Shown here one piece after another: positions 23,529 to 30,370 of a stretch of DNA of 30,370 bases. The first letter of the stretch is position 1; each line of letters opens with the position of its first letter. Source of the DNA: JAEHDI01 sp035455185 (GTDB lineage Bacteria; Acidobacteriota; Terriglobia; Bryobacterales; Bryobacteraceae); NCBI GenBank assembly GCA_035455185.1, contig DATIFQ010000433.1, positions 1 to 30,370 of the forward strand, given 5' to 3'. The notes below the pieces were generated by a model. That model made no database searches, was not told the origin of the DNA, and saw only the letters and a list, made by a program, of their open reading frames with translations. The position numbers and the translations under genes are program-made.

Positions 23529-26500
23529 ATGCAACGAAGAGTCATGATGAGGGTCCTGATTTCTCCGGTCTTGGTTCTGTGCGGGCTCGGGGGCGCGCAG
23601 ACGGTTCAGCATTCGACGGCGCAGCTAACGGTCGATGGGAAGCTGGGTGACTCTTACTGGCAGGCAGTGCAAGCCAATACCTTGATCCCGTCGCAGAGCG
23701 GCGTGTTCGCAGATATGGGCGGCGATGTGCGGCTCGGCTTTCGCGAGGGCTACCTGTGCCTGGCGGCACGCCTGCCGGAGCCTGGGGGCAAAGTGCTGGC
23801 GCGTTCGATCGGACGAAATCCGGTATGGGAAAAAGATGCAATGGAATCGCCGGAGGTGGAGGACCGGATCGTCTACACGCTCCGGTATCGCAGCACGGGC
23901 GGTGCGGAAAGAAATGTCACCATCGCAATCAACCCGTGGGGTGCGTACCGCGTGGAGGATCGCGGCCAAGTCATTCCGGCGGCGAAAATCCTGAGCGCGG
24001 CGGAGGTCACTGGGCAGGGCTGGAGCGTCGAGGCAGCCGTGCCTCTCGGGATGCTGGATGTCGAACGGGCTGCAGCAACGCAAGTCGGGATTCGCGCGGA
24101 GCGTATCCGGTCGCGGCGTCCGCTGGCGCCGGAATTCCGATGGTCCTGGCCGGCAGGCAGCGAGTACAGCAATGTTGTGTTGCCGCCGCGAAGCTTTGCG
24201 GCTTCCGGACAGAACGCTCCGGTCCTTCAGCCACCGCCCCTTGGAAATACCGACCCGCCTCTCGAAGTGGGCAGGGTTCTGCAAGTGCCGCCAGCTGTCG
24301 CTGAGTGGGATGACCCGGCCTGGAAAGGGATACCTGAGTTTGAGCTGGCCCGGAATGAGACGTCGCCGCGTTCTCCGAGGCATTCGACACGGGTCAGGTG
24401 GATGCACGACGGCCGCAAGCTCGCGCTACAGTTCCGCATGGACGAACCGGAACCGGTGGTTGCACGGGCGGGAGGAAGAGATAGTGCGGTGACCGGCGAC
24501 GATCACGTGGCTGTTTATTTGGCAACGACCGGCTCGGCTTTTCTGGAAATTGCCACGAACTCTGTGGGCGCAATCCGCGACGCCGTAGGCAGGGGCCCAC
24601 ACTCGATGGGAACGCGGTCCGACTGGAACGCGGACTTCGAAGTGCAAGCAAACATCCGGCACGGACACTGGGTCGCGCGGCTAAACATACCCCTCGAACA
24701 GTGTGCCGCGGCGCTTGGAGAAACCGGCGTGCCACGGAACTGGCGCATCCTTCTGGTCCGCTACCGAGCTCCCCGGCCAGGCGAGGCGGCGGAAACGAGC
24801 ACCCTGCCCGGGCTGGAGGGAGCTTCGAGCTTCTATGGGCCCATTCGATACCAAGCCTTGAACTTGCTTAAGGGCGATCCGACAGAGGTGAAGCTCCCGC
24901 ATGCAGTCCAAAAGGTGCCGCCTGCCGGTCTGGCCGGCGAACTTGCGGCCATGGAACCATACGTATGGCCGTCGCTCGACCGCCGTTATCAAGGCGTGCG
25001 TACTATGCTCCAGCGCTATATGCAGATGCGGACGGAAGGCGCTGTGTTGGCAGAGAGACGCGCTTGGGAACAGGTAGAAACGCGCGAGGACTGGGAACGC
25101 TTCCGTGACGAGCGGATCAAAGGACTACGCGAGTCTGTGGGCAAGTTTCCGCCAGACAGACCGTCGCTTGACGTACGCGTGAGCGTCCGCCAGAAGGGCG
25201 ACGGCTACGTGCTTGAGAACCTGGCGTTCCAGAGCCGGCCGGGATTCTATGTGACGGCGAACCTCTATCTTCCGGAGCGGGTCACACCGCAGATTCCAGC
25301 GATCATCATTGTGCATAGCCAGCACTATCCGAAAACGCAGGGCGAATTGCACGATATGGGCGAGATGTGGGCACGAACGGGTTGCGCGGTGCTCATCATC
25401 GAGCGGCCTGGTTACGGTGAGCGGGCGGAGACCACGACATGGTACAGGCAGGCGTATGGGTCCCGGTTTACGTTCACAAAGCAACTCTTTCTAATCGGCG
25501 AAAGCTACTCGGGATGGGCGGCGTGGGACATCATCCGGTCCGTCGATTTCCTGCATGACCGCCCGGAGGTGGACAAGAATCGGATCATCCTGCTTGGTTC
25601 GGTGGCGGGTGGAGGCGAGCCGGCAGCGGTCGCAGCCGCGCTTGACCCGCGAATTACGGCAGTCGTCCCGTTCAACTATGACCAGGGGCATGTCAGGGTA
25701 CACGGGGACTCTCCCGGGCAAATCGCCAGGCAGTTCTCGCCCTGGTTGGTGGCGGCGTCGGTTGCACCCCGGAAATTTGTGCGGGCGTTCGAGTTCGGCT
25801 GGGAGGGGGCTGAAGAGCCCGACTACCCGGAGTTGTGGGTGGATGGCCTGAAGCGGTCTGAGAAGGTATGGGGCTTTTACGGCGCGAGAGAGAACTTGGC
25901 CTCGTCACAAGCGTACGGATTGATCCGGCTGAGCATGGAGCGGGTGAGCCACTGCTTCAGCATAGGGCCCCAGCAGCGCGAGCCGCTCTACGCAATTTTC
26001 AACCGTTGGTTCGGTATTCCGTTTCCATCTCAGAAAGACCTGGAAATACTGCCTGATTCTCAACTCTCCACAAATCCGGTGCGAGAGGCAGCCCGAAGAC
26101 AGGAAGCACAGCGGCGGAGGCCCCATGCGGATCTGTTGAGTATTCCTCCGGATCTCTCCGCAAAGATCCAGCGGAGGAAGATCCACCAGATCGCGCACGA
26201 GATGGGTAAGGAGATGCTCGCGGCTGCACGCCAGCGCCGGCAGTCGCTGGGTGCCGAAGAGAGGGTGCAACGGTTGCGGGACGAGTTGCAGCCGATGCTC
26301 GGCGACATCTCCCCTAAAGGCTCCCCAAGGTCGAAGACGGTCTGGACCCGGGCGCTTGACGGCGCGGTCGTAGAGGCGGTGAGCCTGGAGGTGGAAGACG
26401 GGATCCGGGTGCCGCTATTCTTGATGCGTCCGCAAGGGCGTCCGATTTCACCCGTGGTTGTGGCGTTGGCACAGAGCGGCAAGGAACGGTTTCTGGCAAA

Positions 26501-27200
26501 CCGATCGAAGGAACTGGAACAGTTGCTGCGGGCGGGGGTTGCAGTGTGCCTCCCCGACGTTAGGGGTACGGGCGAGACAGCGTCCAGTTCGGAACTCGAT
26601 GATCCTGACACGCAGCCGGCGATTCGGGAGTTTGATCTCGCCCGCAGTCTGCTTGGGTCCCGGCTAAAGGATCTGCGGACCGTGCTCGTGTATTTGCGCA
26701 ACCGGTCTGATATAGACGCGAAGAGGATTGCTGTATGGGGAGATTCGTTCGCACCCGCCAATCCGAGAAACTTGTGGCTCGACGAGATCGAATTTGAGGC
26801 AGGCCCCCAGATACAGTACTGGGCGGACCCGCTCGGGGCGCATCTGGCGCTGCTGGTGGCTCTATACGAGAACGACGTGCGGGCAGTGGCGGCGCGCGGT
26901 GGGCTCGTCGGCTATCTGACCGTGCTCGACGAACCCTACACGTATGTCCCGATGGACGTGATCGTTTGGCGCCTGCTCAAGAGCGCGGACATCGCCGATA
27001 TCGCCGGGGCGCTAGCTCCACGTCCGGTGGTGCTCGCCGGCCTTGTGAACGGGAGGAACATCCTCACAGACGCTACGGATCTCGACCGGGTTTTGGAGCC
27101 TGCGAAGCGCGCCTATGAGTCGGCAGGCGCGGCGAACCGGCTGACGCTTCGCGTCGAATCGGAGAATATGGCAGCTTGGTTGATTGCAGCAACGAAGTAG
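23529..27200 (+). CDS. Secreted double CBM9/DOMON-like plus double alpha/beta-hydrolase protein
   Basis: 1223 aa. Signal peptide about 1-23 (MMRVLISPVLVLCGLGGAQ). Two DOMON/CBM9-like beta domains follow: about 28-210 (LTVDGKLGDSYWQAVQ is the usual start) and about 240-450 (EWDDPAWKGIPEFELARN). After a helical linker come two acetylxylan-esterase-like hydrolase domains. Domain 1 (about 550-840): the elbow reads GSVAGGG (690-696), so Val692 stands where the nucleophile Ser is expected (compare GASGGG in relatives), while a His remains (His808 in VSHCFS). Domain 2 (about 930-1220): the elbow GDSFA has Ser1073, but the end (RVESENMAAW) shows no His. CBM9-like domains bind sugars, so action on cell-wall polysaccharide esters is likely. 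Whether either domain is active is open. Two PepSY-type genes follow after 110 bp. Confidence 0.78.
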   Translation: MQRRVMMRVLISPVLVLCGLGGAQTVQHSTAQLTVDGKLGDSYWQAVQANTLIPSQSGVFADMGGDVRLGFREGYLCLAARLPEPGGKVLARSIGRNPVWEKDAMESPEVEDRIVYTLRYRSTGGAERNVTIAINPWGAYRVEDRGQVIPAAKILSAAEVTGQGWSVEAAVPLGMLDVERAAATQVGIRAERIRSRRPLAPEFRWSWPAGSEYSNVVLPPRSFAASGQNAPVLQPPPLGNTDPPLEVGRVLQVPPAVAEWDDPAWKGIPEFELARNETSPRSPRHSTRVRWMHDGRKLALQFRMDEPEPVVARAGGRDSAVTGDDHVAVYLATTGSAFLEIATNSVGAIRDAVGRGPHSMGTRSDWNADFEVQANIRHGHWVARLNIPLEQCAAALGETGVPRNWRILLVRYRAPRPGEAAETSTLPGLEGASSFYGPIRYQALNLLKGDPTEVKLPHAVQKVPPAGLAGELAAMEPYVWPSLDRRYQGVRTMLQRYMQMRTEGAVLAERRAWEQVETREDWERFRDERIKGLRESVGKFPPDRPSLDVRVSVRQKGDGYVLENLAFQSRPGFYVTANLYLPERVTPQIPAIIIVHSQHYPKTQGELHDMGEMWARTGCAVLIIERPGYGERAETTTWYRQAYGSRFTFTKQLFLIGESYSGWAAWDIIRSVDFLHDRPEVDKNRIILLGSVAGGGEPAAVAAALDPRITAVVPFNYDQGHVRVHGDSPGQIARQFSPWLVAASVAPRKFVRAFEFGWEGAEEPDYPELWVDGLKRSEKVWGFYGARENLASSQAYGLIRLSMERVSHCFSIGPQQREPLYAIFNRWFGIPFPSQKDLEILPDSQLSTNPVREAARRQEAQRRRPHADLLSIPPDLSAKIQRRKIHQIAHEMGKEMLAAARQRRQSLGAEERVQRLRDELQPMLGDISPKGSPRSKTVWTRALDGAVVEAVSLEVEDGIRVPLFLMRPQGRPISPVVVALAQSGKERFLANRSKELEQLLRAGVAVCLPDVRGTGETASSSELDDPDTQPAIREFDLARSLLGSRLKDLRTVLVYLRNRSDIDAKRIAVWGDSFAPANPRNLWLDEIEFEAGPQIQYWADPLGAHLALLVALYENDVRAVAARGGLVGYLTVLDEPYTYVPMDVIVWRLLKSADIADIAGALAPRPVVLAGLVNGRNILTDATDLDRVLEPAKRAYESAGAANRLTLRVESENMAAWLIAATK

Positions 27201-27310
27201 CGTCAGGATGCGGTGCTGCCATACCTTCGGTCGCCTGCCGTCTCCGTCACGTACCGGGCCATACGGCCAACTCCTCCATTCGGTACACTTTCTAAGTTGC
27301 AGGGGGGTCG

Positions 27311-27907
27311 ATGTTTTCCAAGATCGTTCGCAGGTCACACATGTACCTCGCGCTGTTCCTTGTGCCGTGGATATTGATGTACGCGCTCAGCACCATGGCG
27401 ATGAACCACCGCGAGTTCTTTAAGCAGTTCTTCGGCGAGCAGCCGGTGGCGTGGGAGAGGGAGCGCGAGCTGACCTATCCCGGCACGTTTCCCGAGGATG
27501 CAAAGCCGAACGATGTAGCCCGGCAGATTCTGGTGAGCCTCGGCATGGACGGGGCGCACAATGCGAACCGCTCGAAGGACGGCGCCCGCCTCACCATCGT
27601 TCGCCACGACCCGATCACGCCCCAGCGCATCACGTACACACCCGCGGATGGCCGGCTCGTCATCGAGAGCCAGGTTTTCCGCACGCCGGCGTTCCTCGAA
27701 CGCATGCACCGCCGCCGCGGCTACCAGTCGGACTATCGGCTGGACGACACCTGGGCTTTCTCGGTCGACCTAGTGATCGCCGCCATGATTTTCTGGGTGG
27801 CCTCCGGCCTGTGGATGTGGTGGGAGATGAAAGTGACCCGCCGTCTTGGCTTCGCCTTCGCCGCGTCGGGCGTGGCGATCTTCGCCCTGTTTCTGTCAAC
27901 CATCTGA
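27311..27907 (+). CDS. PepSY-TM-like membrane protein (copy 1)
   Basis: 198 aa. An N-terminal TM helix (RRSHMYLALFLVPWILMYALST) with the R-x2-H start typical of PepSY-associated TM proteins, a periplasmic middle of about 110 residues with the PepSY-like stretch RQILVSLGMDG and a strand-rich LTIVRHDPI...ITYTPADGRLV, then two C-terminal helices (VDLVIAAMIFWVASGLWMW and FAFAASGVAIFALFLS). ATG 27311 has an AGGGGGG site 4 nt upstream; TACACT at 27284-27289 may be its -10. The neighbour at 27921 has the same length and architecture. Such proteins often accompany TonB-dependent metal or siderophore receptors or reductases, but no receptor is present here, so the role is unknown. Confidence 0.82.
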   Translation: MFSKIVRRSHMYLALFLVPWILMYALSTMAMNHREFFKQFFGEQPVAWERERELTYPGTFPEDAKPNDVARQILVSLGMDGAHNANRSKDGARLTIVRHDPITPQRITYTPADGRLVIESQVFRTPAFLERMHRRRGYQSDYRLDDTWAFSVDLVIAAMIFWVASGLWMWWEMKVTRRLGFAFAASGVAIFALFLSTI

Positions 27908-27920
27908 GAGGAAACCGGCC

Positions 27921-28517
27921 ATGACCTTTCACCTTCTTACCCGTCGCATTCATCTCTGTCTCGGCTTGTTCCTCCTTCCATGGTTCTTTCTTTACGGCGT
28001 GAGTTCGATCCCGTTCAGCCACGCGCCCTATTTCCAGAAGCTTTACGAGGACGGAGTCCCACAGTGGACGGTCCGCTTCGAGAAGCCGTATGAGATCCAG
28101 GTGCCGAAAGAGGGCGACATGCGCGCGACCGGAGCGCGCATCCTCGCGGACAACGGGCTCAAAGGCAGTTTCGGAACCTACCGGCCGAATGAGAAGGTTC
28201 TGGAGACCTATCTGTTCACCTTTTGGACGGCTAGCCGGGTGCGGTACTTCACCGAGGAAAAGCGGTTGCTCGTCGAGGACCGGCGCTCCCGCTGGGATCA
28301 GATCCTCACAGGAATGCACGCCCGCGGCGGCTTCGAGCAGGATTCGATTTTGAGCGATGCCTGGGCGATCTTCATCGACGTCGTCTGTATCGGCATGGTC
28401 CTGTGGATCGCCAGCGGCATTTACATGTGGTGGAAGATCCGCTCCACCCGCGTCTGGGGCTGGCTCGCGCTCGGCGGCGGGTTAGCCGCCTTCGCCATCT
28501 TCCTGGCAGCGCTGTAG
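27921..28517 (+). CDS. PepSY-TM-like membrane protein (copy 2)
   Basis: 198 aa, exactly the length of the gene before it, 13 bp downstream of its stop. N-terminal helix LTRRIHLCLGLFLLPWFFLYG, a periplasmic part with VTPEGD-like elements and a strand-rich YLFTFWTASRVRYF...LLVED, the shared ILTGMHARGGFEQDSILSDAW segment (compare LERMHRRRGYQSDYRLDDTW in copy 1), then VVCIGMVLWIASGIYMWWKI and a final helix. ATG 27921 follows GAGAGGAAA; a longer frame back to 27846 runs inside copy 1 and is rejected. The pair probably arose by tandem duplication and may work as a heterodimer (inference). Confidence 0.84.
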   Translation: MTFHLLTRRIHLCLGLFLLPWFFLYGVSSIPFSHAPYFQKLYEDGVPQWTVRFEKPYEIQVPKEGDMRATGARILADNGLKGSFGTYRPNEKVLETYLFTFWTASRVRYFTEEKRLLVEDRRSRWDQILTGMHARGGFEQDSILSDAWAIFIDVVCIGMVLWIASGIYMWWKIRSTRVWGWLALGGGLAAFAIFLAAL

Positions 28518-28533
28518 GACCATCAGACGGTGC

Positions 28534-28765
28534 TTAGCCGAGGTCGGCGATACCAACGAAATGAGGCAGGGCAGCGTAGGTCTTCGCCGCGTAAGCAAGG
28601 GCAGCCCAAATATCTTCGGCGGTCAATCGAGGATAGGCGTCCAACAGGTCCTGGACAGTCGCCCCTTCAGCCAGTTTGCGAAGCAGAAGCTCCACCGGAA
28701 CCGGTCCCGCGGATGACTGGCTTTCCAAGCATGACTTCGGGATTGACCTCAACGCGCTCGATCAT
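28534..28765 (-). pseudogene. DUF433 (VapB-type antitoxin-like) gene with a frameshift
   Basis: ATG 28765-28763 begins MIERVEVNPEVMLGKPVIRGT, the classic DUF433 N-terminus. The frame then runs off, while a second frame continues VPVELLLRKLAEGATVQD, then LLDAYPRLTAEDIWAALAYAA, the rest of the same domain, to the stop at 28534. At the junction (about 28700) the DNA reads ACC-GGTT-CCG where two more bases (ACC-CGG-GTT-CCG, Thr-Arg-Val-Pro) would restore the consensus. So 2 bp appear to have been lost from a CCCGGG run. A GGGAG ribosome site and a TACAAT are intact upstream. DUF433 proteins usually pair with a PIN-like DUF5615 toxin; none is present next to it. It could be a sequencing error. Confidence 0.8.
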
Positions 28766-28781
28766 CGCCACTCCCAGACCG

Positions 28782-28787
28782 ATTGTA
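28782..28787 (-). promoter_or_regulatory. -10 element for the DUF433 gene
   Basis: On the minus strand TACAAT (28787-28782) lies 16 bp before the ATG, and GGGAG follows it 5-9 nt before the start. Transcription and translation signals therefore seem intact despite the frameshift. Confidence 0.35.
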
Positions 28788-28925
28788 GCACCCCGACCTG
28801 GGCAAGCTTGAACCGGGCCAGCATAGTCTGGACAAACCTGCCGATGCCTGGGGGCTCCTGGCGGCGCTGTAGAGCGAACGGGACAGCCGCCGCACGACAG
28901 CTTTCTTGCCATGCTTCGCCCAACG

Positions 28926-29438
28926 TCACAAGTGGAATACCCGCTTCAACAGGCCGACATACTGCGGACCAGTAGTAATGATGATCAATGCGAAATATCC
29001 CACCGCGAGTACACCCCCACCGACGAATTGCCCCCATTGCCTGAGCTCCGGCCGCGTTCGAAGAAATCCGGCGAGGCAAGCGCCTATAAGCAGGAAATGG
29101 CCCGCCGCTGCAACTACGGCGATCAACAGGTCAGGCCTTGGAAGTTCGCCTGTTCGAAGCAAAATTGAAAACTGCTGCACTCCGGCTTTGATGAACGTAG
29201 TCACGAACAGGTTGATGTAATTCCAGAATGCGGCGATGATGCACCCCGCACCGAATCCCCACGCGCTCTGCATCCGCGCCAGCACGATCACCGCAACGTA
29301 GATCACAGCCTGAAGAGCATGCAGCACTCGGATTCTCGGATCAAACACGGCTGATAGGAAGAGAGCAAAAATGAAGAATCCCGCTCCGGCCAAAATCGAT
29401 GCGTTAATCCAACCAGGATTCTCCCCAGACTTGAGCAT
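28926..29438 (-). CDS. Small integral membrane protein of unknown function
   Basis: 170 aa with about five predicted TM helices: ASILAGAGFFIFALFLSAVF (near 14-33), VLHALQAVIYVAVIVLA (near 39-56), WGFGAGCIIAAFWNYINLF (near 61-79), DLLIAVVAAAGHFLLIGACL (near 102-122) and GGGVLAVGYFALIIITTG (near 139-156). Loops are short and there is no catalytic motif that I recognise. ATG 29438 is preferred to the adjacent in-frame GTG 29441; the ribosome site is weak. It is on the same strand as the glycosyltransferase fragment, 120 bp downstream of it, and could share its transcript. The function is unknown. Confidence 0.65.
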   Translation of the reverse strand: MLKSGENPGWINASILAGAGFFIFALFLSAVFDPRIRVLHALQAVIYVAVIVLARMQSAWGFGAGCIIAAFWNYINLFVTTFIKAGVQQFSILLRTGELPRPDLLIAVVAAAGHFLLIGACLAGFLRTRPELRQWGQFVGGGVLAVGYFALIIITTGPQYVGLLKRVFHL

Positions 29439-29557
29439 CACCCAGAGTAACGATCCCGCAGCTCACTGAGTTCCAGGATTTCTCGCGGCGCTGTCAGGGG
29501 TTGCAGCCGCAGTGGTGACACCGGGCTTCAGCCTGTGCCGGTCGCCGGCGGTGGTCG

Positions 29558-30370
29558 CTACGCCCGGGTCGCCCGCCGTTGTGTGAGCCGGTAGCTTCGC
29601 TCCCGCCAGTGGATGACGCGCCCGAACGCGGATGAGAGAAGCGAGCCCAGCCACACCCAGGTCGTGAGCGGCGGCAACCACGTGTATACCCACCCGTAAC
29701 GCCGGAACCAGCCCTCGTATCCCTTGAGCACGGACCGCGCCAGCGCCGCCCGCCGCGCCCCTTTCCACATCCCCAGTCCCCACAGAGTGACCACCGCCAC
29801 TGCCGCCGCGAGTTGGCCGCGAGCCAGTTCTATGAGACAGGCCGCCGCCGCCCCGCAGTACACAAGGTGCGAAATCAGCGCCATCCACCAGAGCGCCGGT
29901 CGGTGGAACCGCGTCAACAGCATTTGGCGCCGGGTCCATTCGCAGAATTCCCGGAAGCCTGTGCCGGCGGTCTCGGCCACGATCGCGCCCGGAGCGAAGC
30001 GAATCTGGAGTCCGGCTTTGAGAACGGCGTCGCTCAGTCGATAGTCGTCGCTCACTGCATCCTTCCAGAAATCGGCGACACGCGCCCGGACGAAGACCTC
30101 GCGGCGGATCCCCATCGCGCCACCCCACGCGAACCTCAGTGGTCCGGGACCGAATCGGCCGGCAATCACCGCGTTCCATACGCTGCGCAGGATCGCCCAC
30201 AATCCGCCCCTCTCCGGAACGTGCCAGCGATAGCCGGTCGCTGCGCCGGCGCGATCGTCTTGCAAAACCTCCACCAGCGAGCGCAGCCACAAGCGTCCCG
30301 GCCGGCCGTCCGAGTCGGCGAATGCGAAGATCGCGGACGTCGGCCGGGCGGCCTTCACCGCGGCCATCAG
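29558..30370 (-). CDS. Membrane glycosyltransferase (GT2/GT21 ceramide-glucosyltransferase-like), 5'-truncated by the window edge
   Basis: The frame is open to the last base, so the N-terminus lies outside; ATG 30367 is internal. The visible part starts near the DXD-type FADSDG, followed by GAATGYRWHVPE, FAWGGAMGIRREVF (the usual GGSMALRREVF element), SDDYRLSDAVLKAG (the acidic SDD motif), and EFCEWTRRQMLLTRFHRP, a (Q/R)XXRW-like motif. Three hydrophobic helices follow (WWMALISHLVYCGAAAACLIE, QLAAAVAVVTLWGLGMW, WVYTWLPPLTTWVWLGSLL), and the tail is Arg-rich. This layout matches ceramide glucosyltransferase/HpnI-type enzymes that transfer a sugar onto a lipid at the inner membrane. Donor and lipid acceptor are not determinable. 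Confidence 0.82.
   Translation of the reverse strand: MMAAVKAARPTSAIFAFADSDGRPGRLWLRSLVEVLQDDRAGAATGYRWHVPERGGLWAILRSVWNAVIAGRFGPGPLRFAWGGAMGIRREVFVRARVADFWKDAVSDDYRLSDAVLKAGLQIRFAPGAIVAETAGTGFREFCEWTRRQMLLTRFHRPALWWMALISHLVYCGAAAACLIELARGQLAAAVAVVTLWGLGMWKGARRAALARSVLKGYEGWFRRYGWVYTWLPPLTTWVWLGSLLSSAFGRVIHWRERSYRLTQRRATRA

Noticed and set aside
29463..30290. 275-codon open frame on the minus strand overlapping the glycosyltransferase
   Set aside because: The overlapping frame 29558-30370 shows DXD, SDD and RXXR-type motifs and TM helices; this one shows none.
1..30370. tRNA, rRNA, CRISPR array, prophage or intact IS element
   Set aside because: No cloverleaf-like segments, spaced repeat arrays, integrase or transposase motifs were found on either strand by reading.

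Overview
The window looks like part of a chromosome from an Acidobacteriota bacterium, most likely of the Solibacter/Bryobacter group. The main reasons are a PadR regulator followed directly by an ADOP-type duplicated permease (a hallmark gene pair of that phylum), a second ADOP relic, a DUF2934 protein, a KorAB-type 2-oxoacid:ferredoxin oxidoreductase, and several large secreted carbohydrate-active proteins in a GC-rich background. This assignment is inference from gene content. No rRNA, tRNA, CRISPR array, phage gene or intact transposase was seen.

Layout. 1-2500 (+): the 3' part of an alpha/beta hydrolase and a GH4-family NAD-dependent glycosidase. 2602-5589 (+): a PadR regulator with an operator-like promoter, then an 862-aa ADOP permease. 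5627-8728 (-): an operon korA-korB-DUF309. 8881-9336 (-): a small secreted protein. 9337-9760: a 424-bp gap holding the decayed 3' end of another ADOP permease on the minus strand. 9761-11162 (+): a DUF72 protein and a coiled-coil/DUF2934 protein. 11310-13069 (+): the methionine pair metX-metW, overlapping by 4 bp. 13093-14487 (-): thiC, with no TPP riboswitch that I can recognise. 14547-14638: a tandem, palindromic REP-like repeat. 14665-16767 (-): a Tat-exported GH2 glycosidase, divergent from a very large GMC oxidoreductase fusion (16864-20253, +). The latter overlaps head-on the 3' end of a 937-aa secreted glycosidase-like protein (20236-23049, -). 23122-23286 (+): an FmdB-type zinc ribbon. 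23529-27200 (+): a 1223-aa secreted protein with two CBM9/DOMON-like domains and two alpha/beta-hydrolase domains. 27311-28517 (+): two tandem PepSY-TM-like membrane proteins, each of 198 aa. 28534-28765 (-): a frameshifted DUF433 antitoxin-like gene. 28926-29438 (-): a five-helix membrane protein. 29558-30370 (-): the 3' part of a membrane glycosyltransferase.

How the genes fit together. One theme is extracellular or periplasmic breakdown of plant or microbial polysaccharide (GH4, GH2, the unassigned GH-like protein, the CBM9-esterase fusion, the upstream hydrolase and perhaps the GMC oxidase), with no SusC/SusD or sugar ABC transporter in the window. The rest is core metabolism: ferredoxin-linked 2-oxoacid oxidation, methionine entry and thiamine pyrimidine synthesis. 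No single novel defence or mobile system stands out. The more unusual items are the double hydrolase whose two domains have lost different catalytic residues, the GMC oxidoreductase with a ferredoxin-like cysteine cluster and a roughly 570-residue C-terminal extension, the two decayed genes (ADOP relic, DUF433), and the palindromic repeat. Domain assignments were made by eye from motifs; no search was run.
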